Assembly (NCBI GenBank): GCA_916700875.1
Contig: CAKAKS010000210.1
Span: 222,501 to 286,500 of the forward strand
Direction: 5' to 3'
Origin: Sebastes aleutianus
Lineage: Eukaryota > Chordata > Actinopteri > Perciformes > Sebastidae
DNA: 64,000 bases
Positions 13,301-23,609 of this stretch are shown here, in pieces (the stretch's first letter is position 1; every line of letters begins with the position of its first letter). A model generated the notes under the pieces. It worked only from the letters and a program-made list of their open reading frames with translations, was not told where the DNA came from and ran no database searches. Made by a program: the position numbers and the translations under genes.

Positions 13301-16300
13301 CATGAAAAAAAAGTCATAGTATAGCATGTCGTAAATTTCATGAAAAAAAAGTCAAAATATAGCATGTCGTAAATTTCATGAAAAAAAAGTCATAGTATAG
13401 CATGTCGTAAATTTCATGAAAAAAAGTCATAGTATAGCATGTCGTAAATTTCATGAAAAAAAAGTCATAGTATAGCATGTCGTAAATTTCATGAAAAAAA
13501 GTCATAGTATAGCATGTCGTAAATTTCATGAAAAAAAAGTCAAAATATAGCATGTCGTAAATTTCATGAAAAAAAGTCAGTATAGTATGTTGTAAATTTC
13601 ATGAAAAAAAAGTCATAGTATAGCATGTCGTAAATTTCATGAAAAAAAAGTCATAGTATAGCATGTCGTAAATTTCATGAAAAAAAAGTCATAGTATAGC
13701 ATGTCGTAAATTTCATGAAAAAAAGTCATAGTATAGTATGTTGTAAATTTCATGAAAAAAAAGTCAGTATAGCATGTCGTAAATTTCATGAAAAAAAGTC
13801 ATAGTATAGCATGTCGTAAATTTCATGAAAAAAAGTCATAGTATAGCATGTTGTAAATTTCATGAAAAAAAAGTCATAGTATAGTATGTTGTAAATTTCA
13901 TGAAAAAAAAGTCATAGTATAGCATGTCGTAAATTTCATGAAAAAAAGTCATAGTATAGCATGTCGTAAATTTCATGAAAAAAAAGTCATAGTATAGCAT
14001 GTCGTAAATTTCATGAAAAAAAAGTCATAGTATAGCATGTCGAAAATTTCATGAAAAAAAAGTCATAGTATAGCATGTCGTAAATTTCATGAAAAAAAGT
14101 CATAGTATAGCATGTTGTAAATTTCATGAAAAAAAAGTCACAGTATAGCATGTCGTAAATTTCATGAAAAAAAAGTCATAGTATAGCATGTCGTAAATTT
14201 CATGAAAAAAAAGTCATAGTATAGCATGTTGTAAATTTCATGAAAAAAAAGTCATAGTATAGCATGTCGTAAATTTCATGAAAAAAAGTCATAGTATAGT
14301 ATGTTGTAAATTTCATGAAAAAAAAGTCATAGTATAGCATGTCGTAAATTTCATGAAAAAAAAGTCATAGTATAGCATGTCGTAAATTTCATGAAAAAAA
14401 GTCATAGTATAGTATGTTGTAAATTTCATGAAAAAAAAGTCATAGTATAGCATGTCGTAAATTTCATGAAAAAAAAGTCATAGTATAGCATGTCGAAAAT
14501 TTCATGAAAAAAAAGTCATAGTATAGCATGTCGTAAATTTCATGAAAAAAAGTCATAGTATAGCATGTCGTAAATTTCATGAAAAAAAAGTCATAGTATA
14601 GCATGTCGAAAATTTCATGAATAAAAAGTCATAGTATAGCATGTCGAAAATTTCATGAAAAAAAGTCATAGTATAGCATGTCGTAAATTTCATGAAAAAA
14701 AGTCATAGTAGCATGTTGTAAATTTCATGAAAAAAAGTCATAGTATAGCATGTCGTAAATTTCATGAAAAAAAAGTCATAGTATAGCATGTCGTAAATTT
14801 CATGAAAAAAAGTCATAATATAGCATGTCGTAAATTTCATGAAAAAAAAATCATAGTATAGTATGTCGTAAATTTCAGGAAAAAAAGTCATGGTATAGTA
14901 TGTCGAAATTTTCATGAATAAAAGTCATAGTGTGGTATGTTGAAAATTTCATGAAAAAGAGTTATAGTATAGTATGTCGAATAATTCATTAAAAAAAGTC
15001 ATAGTATAGTATGTCGAAAAACGTCATAGTATAGTACATCATAAAAGAGTCATGGTATAGTATGCCATAATAATGTCGTACAAAAGTCCAAGTATAGTAC
15101 GCCATAAAAATCTCATAAAAGCTATAAAAAAATCATAGTATAGTGTGTCATAAAAAGTCACAGTATAGCGTGTTATGTTGCCGGCATGGAGGTATAAAAC
15201 AGCGCTACATTATGCTTCTCAGATTATCAGTGCAGCCTGACATGATGCAGACTTACCGTCGAGATGCAGGAGCATGTTGGTCTTGAGCAGGTTCTTGGCC
15301 CGTGCCACCTCGCTCTCCGTCACACTCGTGCAAAGAGACATCCTAACATGAGAGCAAAAAGATTCATCATCCGTTTTATATTTAGACCTGGAAGTAGACA
15401 GCAGCTACACACACACACACACACAGTGTTTTATGGTTTAAAACGTACCATTTCTACAGTATATCTGATCTGTCCTTTCTCAGTGTGCACTCACCATTCC
15501 ATCTGAGTGAAGTGCATCATTTCGTTGATGGTGCCGGGCTCACACACCATGTAGAGACCCCACAGGCCTGTGTCTGTGTAGCAGGTGTTGAAGGACTGGA
15601 AGCTGTGGCACAGGTTCCCCTGACAGGCCATCTGAGCCAGTTTACTGGACAGATTCTAGGTTCACAAATGACACAATACAAAAGGGATAGTTACAAGATG
15701 GAAAGCCTAACCTGTGCAATAATAAAAGTACAGTCTTACAGTTAACTGGCTACTGAAGTGTTTGGTCAATTGCTGACTCAATGTGTGTGTTTATGTATGT
15801 AAGGTTGACACAACTGGTGTAAGAAATCTAAACTAAAGTAAATAGGAGTGGAGCTTTCATCGGTACTCACCACACCGCCGCCAAACGAGCGGTCCCAGTT
15901 CCCAATAAGTGTGTTTGCCACCATGAGGGGGATGGTGTCGGGGTGTGACCATCCAACCGCTTCCACTGCGATGGCGATGTGAGCCAGAGGCATCTTGTCG
16001 TCACGCACGCGGATCTGAAGCAACAGCAAAAACACATTCACTGGTAAAGTTTTACTACTGTCAGTAAGGCTGTGCTATTCTAACATGAACTTGAAATAAA
16101 GTGTTGTCAATGTTCTTGTTGTTTTTGGGTTGTTTTTTTTTACGTGCGACAATGATAATAAACATTACATTTTATTAACAAAGCACTTCTCAAGATACTC
16201 AAGAAAATGCCCCCCAATATAATAATAATAAAAAACATACTCAGAAGATTTATATTGCAAAATTAAATAAGTAAAAAAATAAAATAATTAGATAATAATG

Positions 16301-19300
16301 TGTAGTCTTGGCCTAAAGACATCAACCTTACCTCACTTCCTGTGAAGTGGCATTCAGGAACAGCCGGGGCTTCACCTTTATATCTGCCAGGAAGTTTTCC
16401 AAAATGATACTTGGCCAAATCATTGAGCTCATCATGTGAAACTCCTGAACAAAAAAACACATCACAGAACGTCCTGAAGGTCAGAATAACCTCAAAGTCA
16501 CATTTTACTTTAGTATGAATTCATAACTTTATGTCTGGTGTGAGTTCATGCAGAATCAACAGTAATGTCAGCTGACTTTAATTAGTCTAAAAAAAATAAA
16601 CAACACCCCAAGACCAAGATTCTCCATTAGCCTAATTCTTGTTGTCGACCTATAACCAAATAAGTGAGGGGATAATGAGCTCTGACCTCCAGCAGCAGCC
16701 AGCACTATTCTGGGGCCTTTGTAGTGAGTGGTGATGTACTCCACCAGGTCTCCTCTGTTGATCGTCCTGCAATGAAATACAACTCACTTACTGTACAGCA
16801 TGAAAAAAACATGTACAAGCCAACATTTCTACAGCAAGTTGAGGTGAGACCTGCACATAAACCACACTGAGATCAGGTATTTGCAACAGAGATCATGTGT
16901 TCTGTAGACCAAAGCAGTTTTGCATTTGAAATGAATGTTCGGTCTTACTTGATGTTCTCGGTGGGGCCCAGGATGGTCCTGCCCAGAGCTGTAGACTGGT
17001 ACGCAGTAGCATGCAGGTAATCAAAGACCACTTCCTGCAGATTGGTCTCTACTTCCTGCATCTCTCTGAGGATCACCCCTCGCTCCCTCTCGATCTCCGC
17101 CTCACCCAGTGTGCTGTTCTGGATGATGTCAGCCAGGATCTCCACAGCTTGGGAGAGAAGAAAACAGGAACATTATTTATTTGGATAAATGGAACTATGA
17201 TTTATTTTCATTATTCAAACACATCAGTCTGCGTTCTCTGTATTCAAGGTGTTATTTTGTGTTGTGTTATAATAATATAATATATATATATATATTATAT
17301 AATATAATATATTTGTTTTTGTTTACCTACTTCATTAACCTCAGTATGTGATTTCCTACATTTCCCAAAAAGCCTTTTGACAACCACAAGTGGATAAGGC
17401 TGAATGTGCTGTATTTAGCTGGGACTTTTTCTTAAAATGTAATCAATTTCTAATATGGAATTCTCTGTCAAGCAATAACATGTATGCTCCCTTTCTTCAT
17501 CACCATTTAAATCATCCTTATGTTCATCACTACATGCCAGTGTGGCCTTAATCTCACTGTAACGTTCAGCTGCTCTGCTCTGCTGCACTCTACTGTACCT
17601 CGTGGAAGATCTTTAGAGAAAGCTTTGGCGTAATACACAGTTTGCTCTCTGGACGTGTAGGCGTTCAGGTGAGCCCCCATGTTCTCGATCTCCAACTCCA
17701 GATCCAGCTGGGAGCGCTTCCTGGTGCCCTGTCACACACATACACATACGTACACACAGGTGAATAGACCTTAGGATATGTTTCACATTATTGAAGACAA
17801 GACATTTATTTTTTATAAGTCATGAACATTATAACATTTATGCAGTTATTTTTGCATTATGTCACCCTGAAAATTTCCAGTGTTCATTAAGCTAACATGT
17901 CTTTTAAAAAAAAAAAAAAAATCTAAAGTAAACTGTCTATATAATTGTTGCATATGTTTAAATAAGAAACTATAGAAGACGAACCAGTTGGTCCAGTTAG
18001 CAGAAGTAAACACTTTGCGGCGCTGTTACCATCTCACCTTAAATGCCATATGTTCCAGGAAATGTGCGGTGCCATTATTTCTCTCGTTCTCGTAGCGGCT
18101 TCCGGCGTCTATCCAGAGACCCACCTGGATGAAGACAGTAATGAATCCACAGATTAAAATCCAAACACACACTCTGCTGCTACTGTACCAGAACTTCAGA
18201 CAGATACCTGAGCTGAGGTTGTATTCTGTATTGACAGAGCTCAACTCTTCATTAGGCATTAAGATAAACCATTGAAATGAGGACACATTGCATCACCTGT
18301 CTCATGACTCACACCCACCTCTGTTAGTTGACTCTTTTTTATTTTAACTGGTTGAATGATTTTATTTTGCCAACACTTTCAACTCAACATAGGTGACTTT
18401 AATTACAAATTGAAGAAGAATCACCATCAAAAGGTGCTAATGATATTGTTCTGTACATGACAGCAGGGGTTCTCAGACTCTTTGGGGCCAGGGACCTCTT
18501 ACAGGGGAGAACATTTTTCAAGGACTCCCTCATAATAAGTATTGTCGATACTCTATATTTTCTTACACCCCTAATGTCATCATATCAGTTTCTATTGACC
18601 CTGAGCTAACGTGGGTAACGTAGTAATGGACACAATATGCTTGTTTTATTGGCGCAAACTGTAGATATGCTGTTTTTATTGATACAGCACAACTTAGTAA
18701 TTTATAGCAAATTATTCCAAATTTTGACAACTCTTTTGATTTGTTCCCCAAAAAAATAAAAGAAATATTTGAGTCTTGAATTACTTCATTGTGGTTTGGA
18801 TTGGAGAGGGTCATTAAGTTAACCCAAACATTTTATTTGATTCTTGCATTTATACTTTTCTCAACTATTATTGCAAATACAACTAATCAGACCAAATAAA
18901 CAGCAAGTGTTTAAGCAGGGTAACTTGTTATCTCACCGTGCAGGTGGTGTTTCCAGCGTCCTCAGAAGACACCCGCAGTCCGTTCTCTAAAGTGGTCACC
19001 TTGGTTTCAGGGACATTGAGAGCCACCTGGTGAGCAGCAGCCTGAGTAGCCAACAGTCGGTGTGATCCAGCTGGGAGCTGCAAGTGAAGAGAGAACACAC
19101 ACACTGTCAATATCCCAAGATGAGTCCTAATGAACGTTGGAATAAAGATCTCAAACAGATGAAATGTCTTTGTTGTATTTTATTCTTGCAAGAAGAGGCA
19201 CTGGTTATACAGAGTCACACAAAGTCTGCAGAAGAGTGCACTGCAGGAGATTATTACAATGTGATTATATAGAAATCTACAACAGGGACTGTGAGAAAAG

Positions 19301-19351
19301 GAGTTGCTTTACTCAGACAGTGTCCCAGTAAAAGTCAACACTCACTACTTT

Positions 19352-19430
<79 letters not shown>

Positions 19431-19814
19431 TAACAGCCAGTCATGATGATTCTGCACATTTAGGACAGTTAGGCTGTTACTGTCAGAGATAATGAATCTA
19501 ACTAGCCTATGTGGTGGTTTCACTGTACTACAAGGTCTAAACTTCAGATATGACTGGTATTACTTCATGTTGCATTAGCCCCTCATGTTATTAACCAGCA
19601 GGTCTCAGCTGTTCTCTGATTGGATGTTGGCTGAGAGGTTTTCCTTCTTTAAACTGAACACTGATAACTGTCAAACTATAGAGGAAGTGTAACAATATGT
19701 AAAACATCACTATAAACACATAGTTCTTACCCTGAGTAAAGGTTTTGTCTTCAATAAATGTCTTTGAAGGAGAAATCTGCCAGCAGACGTGAAGCGCTGT
19801 AAGGACGCTGCCAT
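7357..19814 (-). CDS. pmpcb: PMPCB, mitochondrial processing peptidase beta subunit, complete, 13 coding exons
   Basis: Catalytic subunit of the matrix peptidase that removes presequences from imported mitochondrial proteins; works as a heterodimer with PMPCA. Exons in transcript order: 19814-19731, 19077-18937, 18124-18038, 17728-17599, 17147-16949, 16766-16687, 16444-16332, 16014-15871, 15655-15495, 15342-15257, 8399-8311, 7934-7859, 7421-7357. Introns are GT-AG and all phases match; total 1455 nt, 484 aa (human 489). The N-terminus MAASLQRFTSAGRFLLQR is basic, without acidic residues, as expected for a matrix-targeting signal. The inverted zinc motif HFLEH is at residues 96-100 (exon 3), and the distal ligand Glu176 lies 76 residues after the second His (ILREM, exon 5). 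A Gly-rich stretch FGGGV is in exon 8. The protein ends SGMFWMKP. Convergent with DNAJC2, divergent from PHAX. Intron 10 (8400-15256) is hugely expanded by a tandem array, yet its flanking splice sites are normal. Confidence 0.97.
8465..15180 (-). repeat. Satellite-like tandem array, 37-38 bp unit, about 170 copies, in PMPCB intron 10
   Basis: On the + strand each unit runs gtcatagtatagcatgtcg, then taaatttcatg, then seven or eight A. Variants are agtatgttg for agcatgtcg, and caaaatatagc for catagtatagc. The array is regular from about 8477 to 11800, divergent at 11800-12720, regular again to about 14850, then decays to 15180. On the transcribed (-) strand the core reads gacatgctatactatgact, the same core as the DNAJC2 intron arrays. 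Short minus-strand reading frames of repeated MKFTTCYTMTFFHEIYDM type are by-products of unit pairs being near 75 bp. They have no sign of being genes. Confidence 0.97.
15406..15425. repeat. (AC)n microsatellite
   Basis: About 10 AC dinucleotides in PMPCB intron 9. Confidence 0.9.
18462..18560 (+). mobile_element. Dispersed repeat fragment (caggggttctcagactctttgggg type)
   Basis: Within PMPCB intron 2. It has gcaggggttctcagactctt, ggggccagggacctctta and aaggactccctcataataag. This resembles the end of a common fish non-autonomous DNA element (caggggttctcaaactttttgg). No second terminus is visible. A reverse piece of similar sequence is near 63375-63460. Confidence 0.4.
19354..19427. repeat. 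(CA)n microsatellite, about 36 repeats
   Basis: Uninterrupted CA tract in PMPCB intron 1. Confidence 0.97.
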
Positions 19815-19834
19815 GTTGGTTTCTTCTGTCACGC

Positions 19835-19895
19835 TGACGCAAAGTGACGCAATACGTAAGTGACGTAATACTCTCAGATCCGCCGGGGATGACGG
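19835..19895 (-). promoter_or_regulatory. PMPCB proximal promoter with clustered TGACG (CRE/ATF-like) motifs
   Basis: The 80 bp upstream of the PMPCB start codon is CpG-rich and contains four TGACG cores at 19835, 19845, 19861 (as tgacgtaa, close to a CREB/ATF site) and 19890. There is no obvious TATA box. The density suggests CREB/ATF-type input, which is inference from motifs only. Confidence 0.45.
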
Positions 19896-19961
19896 GACGT
19901 CTCATCAAAATAAAACCAAGAAAACTGTTTAAAAAATGATATAGATAATAGTCCCACAAAA

Positions 19962-20297
19962 TTTATAATGGCAAAGTAAAAAATTTTTTTAAAAAGTTAT
20001 AATGGTAAAGTAAAAAAAATATTAAAAAAAGTTATAATGGTAAAGTAAAAAAAAATATAAAAAAAGTTATAATGGTAAAGTAAAAAAAAATATAAAAAAA
20101 GTTATAATGGTAAAGTAAAAAAAAATATAAAAAAAGTTATAATGGTAAAGTAAAAAAATATATAAAAAAAGTTATAATGGTAAAGTAAAAAAAATATTAA
20201 AAAAAGTTATAATGGAAAAGTAAAAAAAAAAATAAAAAAAGTTAAAATGGAAAAGTAAAAAAAAAATAAAAAAAGTTATAATGGCAAAGTAAAAAAA
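19962..20297 (+). repeat. A-rich minisatellite, about 9 units of gttataatggtaaagtaaa
   Basis: Units of roughly 32-36 bp: gttataatggtaaagtaaa followed by a run of A with a central tat. Located between the PMPCB promoter and the PHAX promoter. The strongly A-rich strand is the PHAX sense strand. Confidence 0.9.
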
Positions 20298-20298
20298 A

Positions 20299-20340
20299 TC
20301 TCGTAATATTACGACTTTTTTTCTCGTAAAGTTATGATTC
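20299..20340 (-). repeat. Single reverse-oriented unit of the gtcgtaatattacgag repeat
   Basis: tcgtaatattacgac, a T run, then tctcgtaaagttatgatt. This is the reverse complement of the units in the array at 640-1040. Confidence 0.8.
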
Positions 20341-20634
20341 TATTTTTTGGTTATTTTCTTAAATAGTCTTAAAATCTTAAATTAAAAAGTCTTAAATTGT
20401 GCAAAATAAATAAACAATAAACAATGTTCCGCATTTCTATGATATTATGATTTAATTAATTAGTAGCCTTAGACAGTCAAAATGTGTATCTCATTTTTTA
20501 TTTTGTTATTATTTTATTTTAATTTGATTAAATATACTTTAGTGTTTAAGTTTTCTCAGTATTACATGAAAAAAGTGACTATTTCAACATCTTTCTTACA
20601 TTTATTTTTTTTCTACCCACGCTCCCACGTTTAT

Positions 20635-20742
20635 TTTGAAAGGGTCTGACAGTCGGAAGGCGGAAGTGTTTCTTTAGCTTTTCGCGGAATTTTCCTTCAG
20701 AGCTTCTCAAGATAATCAACCTCTTTATAGCTTCAGTTCACA
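20635..20742 (+). promoter_or_regulatory. Probable PHAX promoter and noncoding first exon
   Basis: A locally CpG-richer patch contains an ETS/GABP-type motif, gcggaagtg (20660-20668), as in many TATA-less housekeeping promoters. It is followed at 20743 by gtgagt, a near-perfect 5' splice site. The first consistent 3' splice site before the start codon is ttcacag ending at 21466, implying a 5' UTR intron 20743-21466. Exon and transcription start are inferred. Confidence 0.4.
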
Positions 20743-20837
20743 GTGAGTTCAACAGACAAACAAGTCAATAATAACACTATTTCATGCAGAACAGAGTCAG
20801 CTAACATTACCTCCTAACAGGATCACATATCTGAAGG

Positions 20838-21500
20838 TATTTATGAAGTTATTTGCAGATTAAACATGAAGTTCTGCAGCATCACTGTCTCAGACTAGTT
20901 GTAGCTGTAGCTGTTAGCCAGCTAGCAGTTATCTCACTAACAGCTATAGCTGTAAAAACAAATGAAATATTCATAAATAAATTAAATGAGTTAATAAATA
21001 AAGAATTTAAAAATCTATTTGAAAATTTAGTTTAAAGAGAAATAAATAATTGGACTCACAAATTGAATTAAGAATGCAGGTTTTAATCAGGCAATAAAAA
21101 GGGCAACTTCCCTGCTGCTTTTACTAAAAGTACTAGCTATTAATTTTGCTAGGTTATTTATTTATATCATTTTATTCACTAACTCATGCTTTTATTGCTT
21201 TTTTGAAGCCTGAACTTTATCCGATGCATGTAAACAACAGTCATTATCTTTGGTGTGACTTCACAGACAATAAATGGAAGGTGGTGGAGATCTAATGCAC
21301 TGTGATCTGGAGGATGGAGAGCTATTTATGAAGTTATTTGCAGGATTAAACATGAAGTTCTGCAGCATCAGTAGCTACTAACTCATGATGTTGTTTGCTC
21401 TTATTGCTAATGCATAGCATAAACTTTAGCTGATGCATGTAAACAGTCTTTGGTGTGACTTCACAGACAATATGGAAGGTGATCTGGAGGATGGAGAGCT
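20838..21500 (+). repeat. 485-bp tandem duplication over the PHAX 5' region; second copy partly deleted
   Basis: tatttatgaagttatttgca at 20838 recurs at 21323 (offset 485), and the shared stretch continues through aacatgaagttctgcagcat. Further right, gtgtgacttcacagacaa at about 21252 recurs at 21452 (offset 200), showing about 285 bp lost from unit 2. gatctggaggatggagagct is at both 21304-21323 and 21481-21500, so unit 1 is about 20838-21323 and unit 2 is 21323-21500. Unit 2 holds the real PHAX start codon. Confidence 0.85.
21274..21381 (+). pseudogene. Duplicated PHAX start: 35-codon upstream reading frame
   Basis: Within duplication unit 1, ATG at 21274 opens a frame that begins MEGGGDLMHCDLEDGEL and ends SISSY at a TAA at 21379-21381. 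PHAX itself starts MEGDLEDGEL; the copy differs by a 21-bp, frame-preserving insertion after codon 3. It also keeps the ttcacag splice-acceptor-like sequence (ending 21266) that precedes the real start. It would act as an upstream ORF if this acceptor were used or the intron retained. Product use is unknown. Confidence 0.6.
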
Positions 21501-22695
21501 CTCCGGGTCCGGCTCGGACACCGAGATGGGAACTGCTGCAGCACAACCTCGACCCCAGGTTCCTGAAGCCTTCAGCGCTCGGTCCTTCCACGACAGGGCC
21601 GCTGCGCAGCGCTCTGCAGCCGCCTACCGCAGCACCGGGAGGACAGTGGAGTCCAGCGACAGCGACCCGGACACGTCGGACGAGGAGGCGGCTGTTTGGC
21701 GAAAGAAACGCCAGAAAGTCTCCAACGCTCCCCAGCAGCCTCCTGCATGCACCCCGCAGCCGACGCGCATGTGCGTCCCCGTCTCCATTCCCGTCTCTGG
21801 CGCACAGGGAGGCCGCAAGGTGAACAACATCTGGGGCTCTGTGGTGCAGGATCAGTGCCAGGATGCCATCACTGCAGAGCTGGGCATATTCGGCATGGAA
21901 GGGGAAGTCAGCATGTCCAGCAGAAACGTGGAGACTTACAACTTTGTCCTGGCGCGTAAGATCATGGAGAAGGAGAGGCAGATGGAGAAAGAGGCAACTG
22001 AGGATGGAGAGGTGAGCATGCTGGACGCCCAGCTGGAGGAGTACATGAAGGACCGGGGCTCGGAGGAGAGGCCGGGAGGTGATGCCAAGAGGAAGAGGTC
22101 AGCTAAGGAGAGACTGGGCCCCAGGGCGGAGATGGACATCAAGGGCCGGTATGAGATCACAGAGGATGACCCTGATGATAAGGTGACAGATGAGATAGCA
22201 CACAGGCTGCAAGAGCCTAAAAAGGACCTGATAGAGCGCGTCGTGAGCGCCGTCGGAAAGAAAAAAGCCATAGAGCTGCTGGGAGAGACCGCCACGCTGG
22301 AGGAAAGCGGCGGCGTGTACACAATGGATGGCAGCAGGCGACGGACGCCCGGCGGGGTGTACCTCAACCTGCTGAAGAACACGCCCAGCATCAGCAAGTC
22401 CCAGATCAGGAAGATCTTCATCGAGGAGCACCAGAAAGAGTGCAAGAGCAAGAAGGCTGCGCAGAAGAGGAGGCGGCACATGGTGGCCAAGAAGATGAAG
22501 CAGGCCATCGGCACGCTGAACCTGCAGGAGCACGACGACGTCTCCAGGGAGACTTTCGCCAGCGATACCAATGAGGCCTTGGAGTCGTTGGAGGAGGCTG
22601 CGGAAGAGGAAGAGGAGGGTCAGGAGGAAGCTGCTGTGGGCACTGAGGAGACGGCAGCGGTGGTCTACAACTCTGCAGACCTGGAGGTCTTCTGA
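21472..22695 (+). CDS. phax: PHAX, phosphorylated adaptor RNA export protein, intronless coding sequence
   Basis: Adaptor that links capped U snRNA precursors and the cap-binding complex to exportin CRM1/RanGTP in the nucleus; in the family its phosphorylation controls export. 407 aa (human 394). Visible features: acidic, Ser-rich N-terminus MEGDLEDGEL and SSDSDPDTSDEE (residues 61-72), basic RKKRQK (77-82), the conserved NNIWGSVVQDQ block (118-128), a second basic stretch KRKRSAKERLG (206-216), the PHAX RNA-binding domain at about 227-305 (RYEITEDD through GGVYLNLLKNT), SRETFASDTNEAL (358-370) and a Glu-rich tail ending DLEVF. The start at 21472 matches the family N-terminus and has A at -3; an in-frame ATG at 21433 would add 13 unrelated residues and has a poor context. 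The human gene is split into several coding exons, so the uninterrupted frame here is notable. The reading frame is intact with conserved domains, arguing against a pseudogene. Confidence 0.95.
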   Translation: MEGDLEDGELSGSGSDTEMGTAAAQPRPQVPEAFSARSFHDRAAAQRSAAAYRSTGRTVESSDSDPDTSDEEAAVWRKKRQKVSNAPQQPPACTPQPTRMCVPVSIPVSGAQGGRKVNNIWGSVVQDQCQDAITAELGIFGMEGEVSMSSRNVETYNFVLARKIMEKERQMEKEATEDGEVSMLDAQLEEYMKDRGSEERPGGDAKRKRSAKERLGPRAEMDIKGRYEITEDDPDDKVTDEIAHRLQEPKKDLIERVVSAVGKKKAIELLGETATLEESGGVYTMDGSRRRTPGGVYLNLLKNTPSISKSQIRKIFIEEHQKECKSKKAAQKRRRHMVAKKMKQAIGTLNLQEHDDVSRETFASDTNEALESLEEAAEEEEEGQEEAAVGTEETAAVVYNSADLEVF

Positions 22696-22833
22696 GAGAC
22701 GCCTGCTGTGTGAACTCTGAAGGACATTTAGGATTAAAATTACAACACAACAATGAAAACACTGTATAAGTATGTTCTCTACCGAGTACAGAATCTCACC
22801 TGAGTGTCCTTTTTTTGTTTTTTTTACCTTAGC

Positions 22834-22839
22834 AATAAA
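22834..22839 (+). terminator. PHAX poly(A) signal AATAAA
   Basis: Canonical hexamer in agcaataaaagg, 139 bp after the PHAX stop codon and the first one in the 3' flank. Confidence 0.75.
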
Positions 22840-23600
22840 AGGAGAGCTTATGTTAACAGAAATATTAGTTTTGTTTGGTACAGCATGGATTTGTTTCATT
22901 TCAGCTCATGTTAACACTGTCCGCAAGTTAGTGTGATTTATGATACAAAATGTTTGTTTGCCTTTAAATCAAATTCTTAATTATCAAAAAAAGTTGTTAT
23001 GTTGAGAGCACTCTTGTTGATTTTCAATTATGTTAACTTTCTTTGTTATAATATCTATCAGGATATAATTAGGTCTTGGTTTTATTAAATCCATTTGTGT
23101 GGAATATAAATAAAGATGTCTCGGGTGAAATTGCTTAAAACAGTAATTGGATTGCTCTGTTTTTTTTTTTAATGCTGTTCACTATAAGAAAAAGAATAAT
23201 TAAGGCTAATTTTTAGCATTGTGATACAGATTCAGCCCCTGATTTATTAGCATTTTCAGCAGGCTGATTATTATAGAGAAGGGTTTATTTTGTACTGTAA
23301 AAGAGCCAGAGAAGCAGAAAACTTCAAGGCAAAGATGCAGTAGTTTGGACAGCTATTGTAGTGCAGAAGTTTGTCCACTAGATGGCAGTCACACTATTTC
23401 CCACAACTAAATGCCTCATGTTTAGATAAAGTATTGATCCCTGAAAGCACAATACCAAAAGAAGTTGAATAATATACTGTAGGGAGAAATACTGTATACG
23501 AGAAGAAGCATGTGATGGAAGGTGCTATACACAATATACAAAGTGTACTGTAACATCAAAATCAACTCAGGAATTAAAATAAGAAAGATAACTAAACTTA
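22840..23600. other. PHAX 3' flank, no feature recognised
   Basis: AT-rich sequence without a convincing reading frame or tandem repeat. Another AATAAA lies near 23107 and could serve a longer 3' UTR. Confidence 0.6.
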
Positions 23601-23609
23601 CAAATGAAA

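Noticed and set aside
8545..14915. Several minus-strand reading frames of repeated MKFTTCYTMTFFHEIYDM type inside the array
   Set aside because: They arise because pairs of 37- and 38-bp units add up to 75 bp. They break wherever the A-run length changes, lie in an intron and have no protein-like composition.
8465..15180. CRISPR-like repeat array
   Set aside because: There are no unique spacers between repeats; the whole unit is repeated, and the host genes are split eukaryotic genes.
21433..21471. 13-codon N-terminal extension of PHAX from the in-frame ATG at 21433
   Set aside because: The context is weak, the residues do not match the family N-terminus, and the stretch probably lies in the 5' UTR intron upstream of the acceptor at 21466.
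21936..22899. Long minus-strand frames (211 and 266 codons) opposite PHAX
   Set aside because: Shadows of the GC-rich PHAX coding strand, with no similarity of their own.
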